From positions 1 to 38,088 of the forward strand of contig NZ_BCQR01000121.1 in NCBI RefSeq assembly GCF_001552175.1: 38,088 nt of DNA, given 5' to 3'. This document shows, piece by piece, positions 1 to 8,194 of this stretch. Source of the DNA: Actinomadura kijaniata NBRC 14229 (lineage in GTDB: Bacteria > Actinomycetota > Actinomycetes > Streptosporangiales > Streptosporangiaceae). Position 1 is the stretch's first letter. Each line of letters starts with the position of its first letter. The notes below the pieces were generated by a model that was not told the DNA's origin, ran no database searches, and worked only from the letters and a program-made list of their open reading frames with translations. Both the position numbers and the translations under genes were made by a program.

Positions 1-31
1 GCGCCGTAGGCCAGGGCTTTCGCAACGCGAC

Positions 32-1129
32 CTAGAACTCGGCGGGCATGTCGCCGGTCTTGTGGAACGCCCGCAGCGTCTCCAGGTACGGGCCGACCTC
101 CCACCCCTGCTCGGCCAGCCACGCGTCCGACAGGTAGGTGTGGGCGTACCGCTCGCCGCCGTCGCAGATCAGCGTGACCACGCTGCCGCGCTGCCCGGTC
201 CGCCGCATCTCCGCGATCAGGTGCGCCACGCCCCACATGTTCGTCCCGGTGGAGCCGCCGACGCTGCGGCCGGTGACCTCGGTGGTCCAGCGCATCGCCG
301 CGACCGACGCCGCGTCCGGCACCCGGACCATCCGGTCGATCACGGTCGGCAGGAACGACGGCTCCACCCGGGGCCGCCCGATGCCCTCGATCCGCGAGCC
401 CTTCGCGGTGCGGTCGAACTGCTCGTGCGCGAACGCGTCGAAGAACGCCGACCCCTCCGGGTCCACCACCGCCACCCGAGTCTGGAACCGCCGGTACCGG
501 ACATAACGCCCGATGGTGGCGGAGGTGCCGCCCGTTCCGGCCCCGACCACCACCCAGGCCGGCTCGGGATACCGCTCCAGCCGCAGCTGCTCGAAGATCG
601 ACTCGGCGATGTTGTTGTTGCCGCGCCAGTCGGTGGCCCGTTCGGCGTAGGTGAACTGGTCCATGAAGTGGCCGCCGCACTCGGCCGCCAGCCGCCGCGA
701 CTCGTCGTAGATCGCCGACGGGTCGTCCACCAGGTGCGGGCGGCCCCCGTAGAACTCGATCAGCTCGATCTTCTCCGGGCTGGTGGAGGCGGGCATCACC
801 GCCACGAACGGCAGCCCCAGCATCCGCGCGAAGTACGCCTCCGACACCGCCGTCGAGCCGCTGCTCGCCTCGATGATCGTCGTCCCCTCGCGGATCCAGC
901 CGTTGGCCAGCCCGTACAGGAACAGCGACCGCGCCAGCCGGTGCTTCAGGGAACCCGTCGGGTGGACCGACTCGTCCTTGAGGTAAAGGTCGATGCCCCA
1001 CTCGGGCGGCAGCGGGAACACATGGAGGTGGGTGTCGGCACTGCGGTTGGCGTCGGCCTCCACGATCCGGATGGCCTCCGCGATCCAGGCCCGGCAGGCC
1101 GGATCGCACCGGTCCACGATACGGTTCAC
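32..1129 (-). CDS. cds1: Cds1-like PLP-dependent L-cysteine desulfhydrase / cysteine synthase-fold lyase
   Basis: Fold-type II PLP enzyme of 365 aa. Seen: HPTGSLKHR around residue 57 with K62 as the expected Schiff-base lysine, EASSGSTAVSE at 88-98 as the substrate/asparagine loop, and the phosphate-binding GAGTGGTSA at 197-205. The block PLPPEWGIDLYLKDESVHP closely resembles mycobacterial Rv3684 (Cds1), which breaks L-cysteine into pyruvate, ammonia and hydrogen sulfide in the cytoplasm. I chose GTG at 1127-1129, since GGGGGA lies just upstream; an in-frame ATG 19 codons further up (1186) gives a longer N-terminus unlike the family. Divergent from the membrane protein at 1207 across a 77-bp gap. 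A cysteine synthase role cannot be excluded from motifs alone; family assignment is strong, exact reaction moderate. Confidence 0.85.
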   Translation of the reverse strand: MNRIVDRCDPACRAWIAEAIRIVEADANRSADTHLHVFPLPPEWGIDLYLKDESVHPTGSLKHRLARSLFLYGLANGWIREGTTIIEASSGSTAVSEAYFARMLGLPFVAVMPASTSPEKIELIEFYGGRPHLVDDPSAIYDESRRLAAECGGHFMDQFTYAERATDWRGNNNIAESIFEQLRLERYPEPAWVVVGAGTGGTSATIGRYVRYRRFQTRVAVVDPEGSAFFDAFAHEQFDRTAKGSRIEGIGRPRVEPSFLPTVIDRMVRVPDAASVAAMRWTTEVTGRSVGGSTGTNMWGVAHLIAEMRRTGQRGSVVTLICDGGERYAHTYLSDAWLAEQGWEVGPYLETLRAFHKTGDMPAEF

Positions 1130-1206
1130 GCAGGTCCCCCCTTGATCGTCCTGCTTCGCACGATATCCCCGCCACGCGCTGGGCATGAACGGACTACGGG
1201 GGGTAC

Positions 1207-2088
1207 ATGGGGGATTTCTTCCACACGCGCATCGTGGAGACGGGGCGGCTGCCGCTGTTCTTCTTCTTCGTCGCGTTCATCGCCACGTTCGTGCTGACCC
1301 GCATCAACGTGCGGCTGATCCGGGCCGACGCCAAGTGGTGGTTCAAGAACGTCAAGGCCGGCGACGTGCACATCCACCACGTCGTGTTCGGCGTGATCCT
1401 GATGCTGGTCGGCGGCGTGCTGGGCATCGCCGCACCGGCCCTGGCCGACAACCTGACCGTGGCCTCCGCCGCCCTGTTCGGGGTGGGCGCGGCGCTGGTG
1501 CTGGACGAGTTCGCGCTGATCCTGCACCTGGAGGACGTGTACTGGACCGAGCGGGGCCGCACGTCCGTGGACGCGGTGTTCGTCGCCCTCGCGCTGACCG
1601 GGCTGCTGCTGCTCGGCATCCGGCCGGTCGGGTTCGAGGACCTGTCCACCGAGAGCGCCGAGTTCGGCCGCGCCGTCGGGATCGGGATCTATGTGACCAC
1701 CCTGGTCGCCAACCTGGTGCTGGCGGTGGTCGTGCTGCTCAAGGGCAAGATCTGGACGGGGCTGATCGGGCTGTTCGTGCCGTTCCTGCTGTGGCTGGGC
1801 GCGGTGCGGCTGGCCCGGCCGTCGTCGCCCTGGGCGCGCTGGCGCTACCGCCCCGGCAGCTACCGGTACCGGCGCGCGGTCTGGCGGGAGGAACGGCTGC
1901 GCCGCCCCCTGATCCGGGCCAAGATCTGGCTCCAGGAGTTCATCGCGGGCCGCCACGACCGCCTGCCGCCGGTGCTGCGGCCCGGCCGCCACGCCACCGC
2001 GTCGCGCCAGGAACGCGTCCCGCACGCATCCGATCACGAGGATCCGGGTGTGTCAGGGCCCTCCGGCGGCCGATCCGGGATTGAATAG
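1207..2088 (+). CDS. Conserved multi-pass membrane protein of unknown function
   Basis: 293 aa with about six hydrophobic segments (roughly residues 14-33, 58-78, 84-107, 122-141, 156-178, 184-203) and a hydrophilic, Arg-rich cytoplasmic-looking tail of about 85 residues. A histidine cluster HIHH at 55-58 sits at the edge of the second segment and could bind a metal, and acidic residues follow in LDEF and HLEDVYW around 98-110. Start ATG is preceded by a GGGGGG run at suitable spacing. I recognise the protein as a type of integral membrane protein widespread in actinomycetes but know no function for it. It is followed 48 bp downstream by another membrane protein on the same strand, so the two may be cotranscribed. 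Confidence 0.75.
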   Translation: MGDFFHTRIVETGRLPLFFFFVAFIATFVLTRINVRLIRADAKWWFKNVKAGDVHIHHVVFGVILMLVGGVLGIAAPALADNLTVASAALFGVGAALVLDEFALILHLEDVYWTERGRTSVDAVFVALALTGLLLLGIRPVGFEDLSTESAEFGRAVGIGIYVTTLVANLVLAVVVLLKGKIWTGLIGLFVPFLLWLGAVRLARPSSPWARWRYRPGSYRYRRAVWREERLRRPLIRAKIWLQEFIAGRHDRLPPVLRPGRHATASRQERVPHASDHEDPGVSGPSGGRSGIE

Positions 2089-2136
2089 CGCTCACTCCCC
2101 GTGCCCGTGTGAACGCATCCTGTCCCGGAGGGCGCC

Positions 2137-2898
2137 GTGCTCGTCAGTTCCGTCGTCGCCGCGCTGGCGGCGATCGCCCTGGTGGTCCTGGCCGCCGTGA
2201 CGTTCCGGCGGTTCGGCCGGGCCGACGGGGAGCCCGAGGGCGCGACCGCCGGGCACGCCGGGGCGATGCTGTCGGCGCTGTTCCTGATCTTCTTCGCCGT
2301 CGCGCTGATCGTGCCGTGGACCTCCTCCGACGAGGAGACCAAGACCAACGCGGCCGCCGCGCAGTCGCTGGTGGAGGCCTACTGGGACACGGCCCTGCTG
2401 CCGGCGGCCGACCGGGGCCCGGTCCGCGAGGAGATCCGGGGCTACCTGCGGTACGTCCGGGACCGCGAGTGGCCCCGGCTGGCGGGCGGCGCCGACTCCC
2501 TGGACGCCGAGGGCTGGCGCCGCCTGGACGCGCTGCGGACCCGCCTGGCCGGGGTGCGGACCACCGACGAGCAGATGAAGGACGCCCGCGACGACGCCGT
2601 GGAACGCGTCCGCGAGGTCTACTCCGCCCGCCGCCAGACCGCCGCCAACCTCGGCGGCGTCCTGCCCGCCTCGGTCCTGGTCCTCACCGTCCTGACCGGC
2701 CTCCTGATGATCGTCTTCCCGTGGCTGGCGGGCGCGCGCCCCGCCGGCATGCCGCTGGTGCTGCTGGGCGTCATGGCGGCCGTGCTCGGGGTGAGCCTCT
2801 TCCTGTGCTTCGACCTGAACAACCTGTTCGGCGGCTCGTTCACGGTGAGACCGGACGCCTACTCCGACGCGCTGGAGGAGGTCGCGCGCATCCCGTGA
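2137..2898 (+). CDS. Bestrophin-like (DUF4239) membrane protein
   Basis: 253 aa. Layout: N-terminal membrane segment (1-20), second segment (about 46-66) ending VPWTSS, a charged helical central region, then two membrane segments (about 178-200 and 206-228). This two-plus-two pattern with a soluble helical middle, including a DERMK-type stretch (TDEQMKDAR), fits the DUF4239 bestrophin-like family, found in many bacteria; a channel role is suggested only by the name. GTG start chosen because GGAGGG lies 4-5 bases upstream. Ends 9 bp before the convergent secreted-protein gene at 2908, with no room for a separate terminator. Confidence 0.7.
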   Translation: MLVSSVVAALAAIALVVLAAVTFRRFGRADGEPEGATAGHAGAMLSALFLIFFAVALIVPWTSSDEETKTNAAAAQSLVEAYWDTALLPAADRGPVREEIRGYLRYVRDREWPRLAGGADSLDAEGWRRLDALRTRLAGVRTTDEQMKDARDDAVERVREVYSARRQTAANLGGVLPASVLVLTVLTGLLMIVFPWLAGARPAGMPLVLLGVMAAVLGVSLFLCFDLNNLFGGSFTVRPDAYSDALEEVARIP

Positions 2899-2907
2899 CC
2901 GGGGCGC

Positions 2908-3675
2908 TCAGCCGCGGCGGCCGACGAACAGCGCGTTGGTGAAGCCCGCCACCACCGTCGAGACGACGACCAGCCCGAGAACCTGCTTGAGCGGGTCGCG
3001 CCGGAAGGGGACCAGGACCCGGGCGGCCTTGACGGGACGCCCGACGTAGTCCGGACCGGGCGCGGGCTGGGCGGCGGCCGCCTTGACGGCGCCCTTCCCG
3101 CTCACCGGGGCCGGCCCCCGCCGCACGACCCGGACCCGTGCCGGGGCCCGTGCCGGGGCCGGGGACGGGGCGGCGGTGGCCCGCCCGGACGCCCGCGGCC
3201 GAACACCACCACCCGGAACCCGCGGACCGCCGGACACCGACGGCCGGGCACCCGGCCTCTCAACGATCACCGTTTCCCGCTGGAGCACGATCCCGGCCCC
3301 CGCCTCCACCCGGCAGGGAACGGTCGGCCACCCCTCACCCCCGCCGAACCGCAGGGTCGAAGGAAGATCACCACAGAGCGGAAGGCCGACCCCGACGGCG
3401 GCCCCGAGCACCCCGGCGCTCCCGCCCGTCTCCACGGGGTCGGGACCGGCGACGGGGAGGACACCGACCGCGGCGACGGAGGTGCCTCTCCCCGCGAACC
3501 TCAGGCCCGCGCCGTTGGCGTAGGCGGGCGCGGCGGGCGAACCAGAAGCGGCGAGCGCGTTGGTGCCGGTGAGGCTGGGCGGTGTCTCGGAGGCGAGTGA
3601 TGCCGGTTGCGCCATGGCCAGGGCGCCCACGGCCGCCGCGGCGAAGGCCGCGGGCAGATGTGCCGGAACTCCCAT
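2908..3675 (-). CDS. Secreted Ala/Pro/Gly-rich protein with C-terminal membrane anchor
   Basis: 255 aa. The first about 28 residues form a signal peptide (MGVPAHLP then an Ala-rich hydrophobic core ending near ASLASE). The middle is low-complexity, rich in Ala, Pro, Gly and Val, with two cysteines (in PLCGDLPS and TVPCRVE) that could form one disulfide. The last 25 residues contain a hydrophobic helix (VLGLVVVSTVVAGF) followed by GRRG, like a tail anchor or sortase-type anchor lacking an obvious LPXTG. Start ATG at 3673-3675 has GGGGGTGG just upstream; an upstream in-frame start would put 22 charged residues before the signal peptide and is unlikely. No family recognised; the C-terminal layout resembles small surface proteins such as chaplins only in a general way. 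Confidence 0.6.
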   Translation of the reverse strand: MGVPAHLPAAFAAAAVGALAMAQPASLASETPPSLTGTNALAASGSPAAPAYANGAGLRFAGRGTSVAAVGVLPVAGPDPVETGGSAGVLGAAVGVGLPLCGDLPSTLRFGGGEGWPTVPCRVEAGAGIVLQRETVIVERPGARPSVSGGPRVPGGGVRPRASGRATAAPSPAPARAPARVRVVRRGPAPVSGKGAVKAAAAQPAPGPDYVGRPVKAARVLVPFRRDPLKQVLGLVVVSTVVAGFTNALFVGRRG

Positions 3676-3784
3676 CGCCACCCCCCGATCGCGCCGAGGG
3701 ATCATTGTGGTGGCGGGGGCGGGCGGCCGGGCCGCTGACACGGCAAAGCGCGGGTAAGGCCCGTGGCGGGGCCGGTCCGGCGCG

Positions 3785-5314
3785 TCAGTCCAGCACGGGC
3801 GCCACGGCCCGGACGGTGTCGATCGTGTCGGCCTCCGCCGCCGACTTGTCGGGGCGGTAGCGCAGGACGCGGGCGAAGCGCAGCGCCAGGCCGCCCGGGT
3901 AGCGCGGGCTCCGCTGCACCCCGTCGAACGCGATCTCCACGACCAGCTCGGGGCGGACGTGCACCGTCCAGTCGTCCTCGCGGACGGCCAGCGCGCGCAG
4001 CCGTTCGGTCTGCCAGGCCAGCAGCTCGTCGGTCAGGCCCTTGAACGTCTTGCCCAGCATCACGAACCCGCCGGTCTCCGGGTCGCGCGCGCCCAGGTGC
4101 AGGTTCGACAGGTAGCCGCGGCGGCGGCCGTGGCCCCACTCGACGGCCAGCACGACCAGGTCCAGGGTGTGCCGGGGCTTCACCTTGATCCAGCCCGCGC
4201 CCCGGCGGCCCGCCGTGTAGGGGGTGTCCAGGGACTTCACCAGCACGCCCTCGTGCCCGTACGCCACGGCCGCGTCGAAGAACTCCTTGGCCTCGGCGGG
4301 GTCGGCGGTCACGACGCGGGGCATGCGCAGGCCCTCGGGGACGACCTTGGCGAGGGCGTCGTGGCGCTCGGCGCCGGGCGCGTCCAGCAGGTCGACGCCG
4401 TCCAGGTGCAGCACGTCGAACAGCAGCAGCGACAGCGGCACCTGCCCGGCGCCGTCGCGCCGGGTGCGGGTCGCGGTCCGCGCCGCCGTCACCTGGAACG
4501 GGTGCGGCCGCCCGTCGTCCCGCAACGCGATCAGCTCGCCGTCGAACACCGCGTCCCGCACCGGCAGGTCCCGCACGGCCGCCACCACCTCCGGCAGCCG
4601 CGCCGTGATCTCGTCCAGCGTCCGCGTGAAGACGCGGACCTCGCCGTCCGCCACGTGGATCTGCGCGCGGACGCCGTCGAGCTTCCACTCCACGGCGGCG
4701 GGCCCGGCGAGCTTGGCGAGCGCCTCCTCCACCGACGGCGCCGACGCCGCCAGCATCGGCCTGACCGGCCGCCCGACCTCCAGCGTGAACGCCGCCAGCC
4801 CCGGCGCGCCCTCGGCCAGCGCCGCCGCCGCGACCGGCCCGAGCGCGCCGCGCAGCATCACCGCGCGCCGCACCTTCGCCGCCGGGACCTCGGCCGCCGC
4901 CGCGACGGCCTCGGCCATCACCCCGTCCAGCGCGCCCTGCCGCAGCTCGCCCGACAGCAGCCGCACCAGGAACTCCTGCTCCTCGGCCGTGGCCCGCGCC
5001 AGCACCGCGCCCAGCAGCTCGCGCCGCCGCGCGACCGATCCCTTCCCCGCCACCGCGCCGATCCCGGTGAACGCCGCGTCCACCTCCGCGACGGTCAGCG
5101 ACGGCTCCCCGGCGGGCGGCGGCAGGTCGCGCAGCGCCGCGTATCCGACGCCGATCTGGCGTTGCGGCAGTTCCCCGGAGAGGTAGGCGACCACGGTCGG
5201 GGCCTCGCCGGGCCCGGCGTCACGCAGGCACGCGGCCAGAGCCGTGACCTTGGCCTTGCGCGCGGAGTTCCCGGCCACCGCCGCCGACGTGCGGGCGATC
5301 TCGATGAGCTGCAC
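3785..5314 (-). CDS. ligB: ATP-dependent DNA ligase, LigB type
   Basis: 509 aa, the usual size for actinobacterial LigB. N-terminal DNA-binding domain (about 1-180) with GxGYAALRD and the RQGALDGVMAEA block, adenylation domain with the nucleotidyl-lysine motif EWKLDGVRAQIH (K211), FDGELIAL, LLFDVLHLDG, EGVLVKSLD and the WIKVKP motif, then the C-terminal OB-fold. It seals nicks in DNA using ATP and is accessory to the essential NAD-dependent LigA in these bacteria. GTG start at 5312-5314 chosen because it gives the family N-terminus (VQLIEIARTSAAVAG) and has GGGA upstream; the frame stays open far upstream but that part is antisense to the neighbour. Divergent from the membrane protein at 5435; the shared promoter region holds an inverted repeat. 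Confidence 0.93.
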   Translation of the reverse strand: MQLIEIARTSAAVAGNSARKAKVTALAACLRDAGPGEAPTVVAYLSGELPQRQIGVGYAALRDLPPPAGEPSLTVAEVDAAFTGIGAVAGKGSVARRRELLGAVLARATAEEQEFLVRLLSGELRQGALDGVMAEAVAAAAEVPAAKVRRAVMLRGALGPVAAAALAEGAPGLAAFTLEVGRPVRPMLAASAPSVEEALAKLAGPAAVEWKLDGVRAQIHVADGEVRVFTRTLDEITARLPEVVAAVRDLPVRDAVFDGELIALRDDGRPHPFQVTAARTATRTRRDGAGQVPLSLLLFDVLHLDGVDLLDAPGAERHDALAKVVPEGLRMPRVVTADPAEAKEFFDAAVAYGHEGVLVKSLDTPYTAGRRGAGWIKVKPRHTLDLVVLAVEWGHGRRRGYLSNLHLGARDPETGGFVMLGKTFKGLTDELLAWQTERLRALAVREDDWTVHVRPELVVEIAFDGVQRSPRYPGGLALRFARVLRYRPDKSAAEADTIDTVRAVAPVLD

Positions 5315-5333
5315 GTTCCCATTCTGACCATCG

Positions 5334-5351
5334 GGTCTGACATTCCAGACC
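5334..5351. promoter_or_regulatory. Inverted repeat GGTCTG-N6-CAGACC in the divergent ligB promoter region
   Basis: Perfect 6-bp arms (GGTCTG and CAGACC) separated by ACATTC, 20 bp upstream of the ligB start and about 84 bp upstream of the divergent gene. Placement suggests an operator controlling one or both genes. No matching regulator is evident in the window. Confidence 0.4.
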
Positions 5352-5434
5352 ACCGGGCCCCTGGCGCCCGAAGCGCCGTGCTGATTACCTTTTCGAGGGA
5401 TATAGGGGCCGTCGGGGGAGTGAGGAGTGCGGGA

Positions 5435-6235
5435 GTGGGCCTGCCGCGTCCGTCGGAGCCGTTCCGACGGGTCTACTCGGCTCCGGAGCCGCCGTCGCCC
5501 GCCCGCCGCCCGCGGCTGGTGGCGCTGCTGGTGGCGGTGGTGTCGTTCGTGCTGGCCGCGGGCGCGGTGTTCTGGCTGGGCCCCCGCGGCGAGAGCCCGA
5601 CGGCGGCGCCGGGACGTCCGTCCGCGACCGCGCCGCCGCCGGAGACCGACCCCGCCCCGAGCAGTCCGGCTCCGAGCGGCCCGGCTCCGAGCCGTCCGGC
5701 CCCGACGACGAGCCGCCCCCCGGCGTCCCCGCCCCAGGCGGCGCCGATCACCAGGCTGCCCGCGCCGTGCGGGATGGTGGCCGCCGCGACCGTGCGGCGC
5801 CTGGTCCCCTCGGCCCGCCGCTCCGAGAGCGCCAACCCGATCCTCGCGACCTGCACCTACACCTCCACCGGCGGCCAGTTCCGCTGGCTGTGGGTGGAGG
5901 CGCGGCTCTACAGCCCCGGCGACCACGCGGCCCCGCTGGAGGACGCCCGGCGCTACTACAGCGCCCAGCAGACCCAGGCCCGCAACGACGCCCAGGCCGA
6001 GACCAGGACGCTGGAACCCCAGCGGGGACTGGGCGACGAGGCCTACCGTCAGTTCAAGGTCGACCGAGGCCAGCCGACGGCGGTCGGCCAGGTCACCGCC
6101 CGCGTCCGGAACGTCGTCGTCACGGTCAGCTACAGCGAGCAGGCCCCCGGCAAGGGCGAGGCCGAGGAACGCGAACGCGGCTGTCTCGCCAAGGCCACGC
6201 AGGTGGCCCGGGAAGTGCTCGGGGAGTTCCGCTGA
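5435..6235 (+). CDS. Membrane-anchored extracytoplasmic protein (DUF3558-like)
   Basis: 266 aa. Short basic N-terminus, one membrane segment (about 28-48), a Pro/Ser/Ala linker (about 50-100, with repeated APSxPAPS units) and an extracytoplasmic domain of about 150 residues with three cysteines (PCGMV, ATCTYT, RGCLAK). The order of PC, then LV/P segment, then CTY, then a GLGDEAY block resembles DUF3558-type domains found in actinobacterial lipoproteins and sensor proteins; this match is by eye and tentative. GTG at 5435 chosen because GAGGAG is 7 bp upstream; GTG at 5420 is the alternative. Function unknown; the domain is likely outside the membrane. Confidence 0.65.
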   Translation: MGLPRPSEPFRRVYSAPEPPSPARRPRLVALLVAVVSFVLAAGAVFWLGPRGESPTAAPGRPSATAPPPETDPAPSSPAPSGPAPSRPAPTTSRPPASPPQAAPITRLPAPCGMVAAATVRRLVPSARRSESANPILATCTYTSTGGQFRWLWVEARLYSPGDHAAPLEDARRYYSAQQTQARNDAQAETRTLEPQRGLGDEAYRQFKVDRGQPTAVGQVTARVRNVVVTVSYSEQAPGKGEAEERERGCLAKATQVAREVLGEFR

Positions 6236-6461
6236 ACGACACCTCCTTGACCGACGTTGGCCGATCATGCCATATGGGCTGTCAATCCCTTCTATGGTGT
6301 TTCAGTAAAGGGGAGGGAGACGCCGGGCGTGACCCGTGAGAGCATGGGTGACCGGTGTGGCGAACGCCTGAGGAGGAGGTCGACGCCAGTGTCCGCACAA
6401 CGGGCTGGAGTGTCCTGGGTGCGTTAGTCCCGGACGAGGGGGAGGGAACTCCCGACCGAGA

Positions 6462-6489
6462 GGGCCGCGGGGCTTACGCTCCGCGGCCC
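6462..6489 (+). terminator. GC-rich hairpin, likely terminator or attenuator
   Basis: Arms GGGCCGCGG (6462-6470) and CCGCGGCCC (6481-6489) pair perfectly over 9 bp with a 10-nt loop. No T tract follows, as is common in high-GC actinomycetes. It separates the membrane-protein gene at 5435 from the transferase gene, consistent with an independent promoter for the latter. Confidence 0.5.
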
Positions 6490-6510
6490 GTGCCGTGTCA
6501 GGACCGGAAA

Positions 6511-6538
6511 TTGCGCGGAATGAGCCATCGATTAATGT
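6511..6538 (+). promoter_or_regulatory. Candidate sigma70-type promoter for the phosphopantetheinyl transferase
   Basis: TTGCGC at 6511-6516, 16-bp spacer, TAATGT at 6533-6538. A transcript would begin near 6545, about 26 nt before the GTG at 6571, which supports that start over the ATG codons at 6520 and 6535. Confidence 0.45.
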
Positions 6539-6570
6539 GCCAATCCGCGCTCCGGGACGAATGGAGAGAA

Positions 6571-7242
6571 GTGGAACCAGTTACCGTTTGGTGGGCCTTC
6601 CGATCTTCCGCCACCCCCGCCCTGCTGTCCCTGCTGAACCCGACCGAACGCGCCCGCCACGCCCGCTATCTGCGCGAGGAGGACAGGGCCCGCTTCCTCA
6701 TGGGCGTGGTGACCACCCGCCTGGCCCTGGCGGAGATGCTCGGCATGGCGCCAGAACACGTTCCGTTGACCCGGGCCTGCCCCGACTGCGACGAGCCGCA
6801 CGGCCCCCCGCGGCTCCCGGACGGCCCCCACCTGTCGGTCTCCCACTCGGGGGACCTGGTGGCCGTGGCGATCTCCCCCCACGGCCCGCTGGGCGTGGAC
6901 GTGGAGCAGAGCACCCGCCGCCTGGGTCTGGACGTGACCCCCCACGTCCTGTCGGAGGACGAGCACGCCCCCACCGCACAGGCCCTGCTCACCTACTGGG
7001 TCCGCAAGGAGGCCCTGCTGAAGGCGACCGGCGACGGCCTGCGCGTCCCCATGACCGACCTGCACGTCTCGCCCCCCGACGCCCCTCCGCGCCTGCTGAC
7101 CTGGAAGAAGCGCCCGGACCTGCCGTCCCGCTTCATCCTGCGCACCCTGACCCCGAACGACACCCACCCGGCGGCCCTGGCCCTGCTGGACCACCCCGGG
7201 ACGGCCCCCCTCAGGGAACGCCCCACCACCGACCTGCTCTGA
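6571..7242 (+). CDS. Sfp-type 4'-phosphopantetheinyl transferase
   Basis: 223 aa, typical for the Sfp/AcpT group. It transfers the phosphopantetheine arm of CoA to carrier-protein serines, activating polyketide, non-ribosomal peptide or fatty-acid carrier proteins. Seen: the LSVSHSGDLVAVA block (88-100), the magnesium-binding GVDVE at 108-112, and WVRKEALLK at 143-151, all signatures of the superfamily. N-terminus VTVWW follows the usual pattern. GTG at 6571 is chosen: GGAG lies 4 bp upstream and the promoter candidate sits just ahead; ATG at 6520 or 6535 would add 17 or 12 residues. There is no PKS or NRPS gene in the window, so it probably serves clusters elsewhere. Convergent with the SDR gene. 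Confidence 0.88.
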   Translation: MEPVTVWWAFRSSATPALLSLLNPTERARHARYLREEDRARFLMGVVTTRLALAEMLGMAPEHVPLTRACPDCDEPHGPPRLPDGPHLSVSHSGDLVAVAISPHGPLGVDVEQSTRRLGLDVTPHVLSEDEHAPTAQALLTYWVRKEALLKATGDGLRVPMTDLHVSPPDAPPRLLTWKKRPDLPSRFILRTLTPNDTHPAALALLDHPGTAPLRERPTTDLL

Positions 7243-7295
7243 CAAGGACCGGGACGCCCCGACGGGCACGGCGCCCCACCGGCCCGGGTGAGCGG

Positions 7296-8162
7296 TCAGG
7301 ACTGGGGGGCCGGGGAGTGGCGGGCCAGGAGGCGGAGCAGGGGCGGGGCCGTGCGGGAGACGGCACGCAGGGCCTTGCCCTCGGCGTTCACCGCCACCAC
7401 CGGCCGGTTCCTGATGATCGCCCTGACGATCTGGTCGGCGACCCGCTCCGGCGGGTGGTCGCGCAGGCGCAGGAGGCGCTCGGCGCGGGCGACGAACCGC
7501 GCCCGCGCCTCCTCGTCGGCGCCCGGCGGCACCGCGCGCCGCGCGATGCCCGCGGTGACGAAGCCGGGGCAGACCGCCGTCACGCCGATGCGGGAGGACG
7601 CCAGCTCCGCGCGCAGGCACTCCGACAGCATCAGGACCGCCGCCTTCGTCGTGCAGTAGGCGGGCCGGGCGGACGAGGGGGCGAACGCCGACGCCGACGC
7701 CACGTTCACGATGTGGCCGCCGAAGTTCGGCTTCTCCGGCTTGGCCGGCAGCGCCGCCACGCGCGCCCTCATCTGCGCGCCGAACAGGCGCGAGCCGTGG
7801 ATCACCCCCCACAGGTTCACGCCGATGACGCGCTCCCAGTCCTCCGCGGAGTGCTTCAGGAACGGCCCGACCATCACGACCTCCGCGCTGTTGACCACGA
7901 TGTCGGGCGTGCGGTGGGCGTCCTTCACCTCCGCCGCGAACGCCTCCATCGCCGCCCCGTCGGCCACGTCCACGCGGTGGGCCGCGCCCTTCGCGCCGAG
8001 CGCCTCGGCGAGGGCGACCGTGCGTTCGGCGGAGGCGAGGTCGGAGTCGGCGGCGACGACCGTGGCGCCGTTCTCGGCCAGGGCCAGCGCGGTGGCGCGG
8101 CCGATGCCGGAGCCGGCGCCGGTGATGACGGCGAGGGCGCCGTCGAAGTGCGCGAGGGGCAT
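7296..8162 (-). CDS. SDR-family oxidoreductase
   Basis: 288 aa classical short-chain dehydrogenase. Seen: NAD(P)-binding TGAGSGIG at 14-21, DVAD near 65-68, catalytic Ser in NVASASAF (153-160), and YCTTK with Y169 and K173. A D/S at the end of strand 2 (VVAADSD) suggests NAD(H) preference. Odd: the usual NNAG motif reads NSAE at 91-94. The C-terminal part (about 230-288) extends beyond the core fold with a basic, hydrophobic region, as in several mycobacterial SDRs that oxidise lipid alcohols. GGAGG lies 6 bp upstream of the ATG. It sits 32 bp downstream of the diiron protein gene on the same strand and is probably cotranscribed with it. Substrate unknown. Confidence 0.87.
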   Translation of the reverse strand: MPLAHFDGALAVITGAGSGIGRATALALAENGATVVAADSDLASAERTVALAEALGAKGAAHRVDVADGAAMEAFAAEVKDAHRTPDIVVNSAEVVMVGPFLKHSAEDWERVIGVNLWGVIHGSRLFGAQMRARVAALPAKPEKPNFGGHIVNVASASAFAPSSARPAYCTTKAAVLMLSECLRAELASSRIGVTAVCPGFVTAGIARRAVPPGADEEARARFVARAERLLRLRDHPPERVADQIVRAIIRNRPVVAVNAEGKALRAVSRTAPPLLRLLARHSPAPQS

Positions 8163-8194
8163 GACGACCTCCGTGGGGTGGGGGTCGCCTCAGC

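Larger units (their letters stand above)
6236..6570. other. Intergenic region before the phosphopantetheinyl transferase gene
   Basis: 335 bp without a convincing gene. It holds a strong hairpin at 6462-6489 and a plausible promoter at 6511-6538 (both listed separately). A second weak promoter-like pair (TTGACC at 6247, CATATG at 6271) lies near its left end. In-frame ATG codons at 6520 and 6535 exist but lie upstream of or within the proposed -10 element. Confidence 0.5.

Noticed and set aside
3959..6235. Long plus-strand frame running through the ligase gene
   Set aside because: Only its last part from about 5435 has real protein character; the left part is antisense to ligB and reads as Arg/Gln/His-rich shadow.
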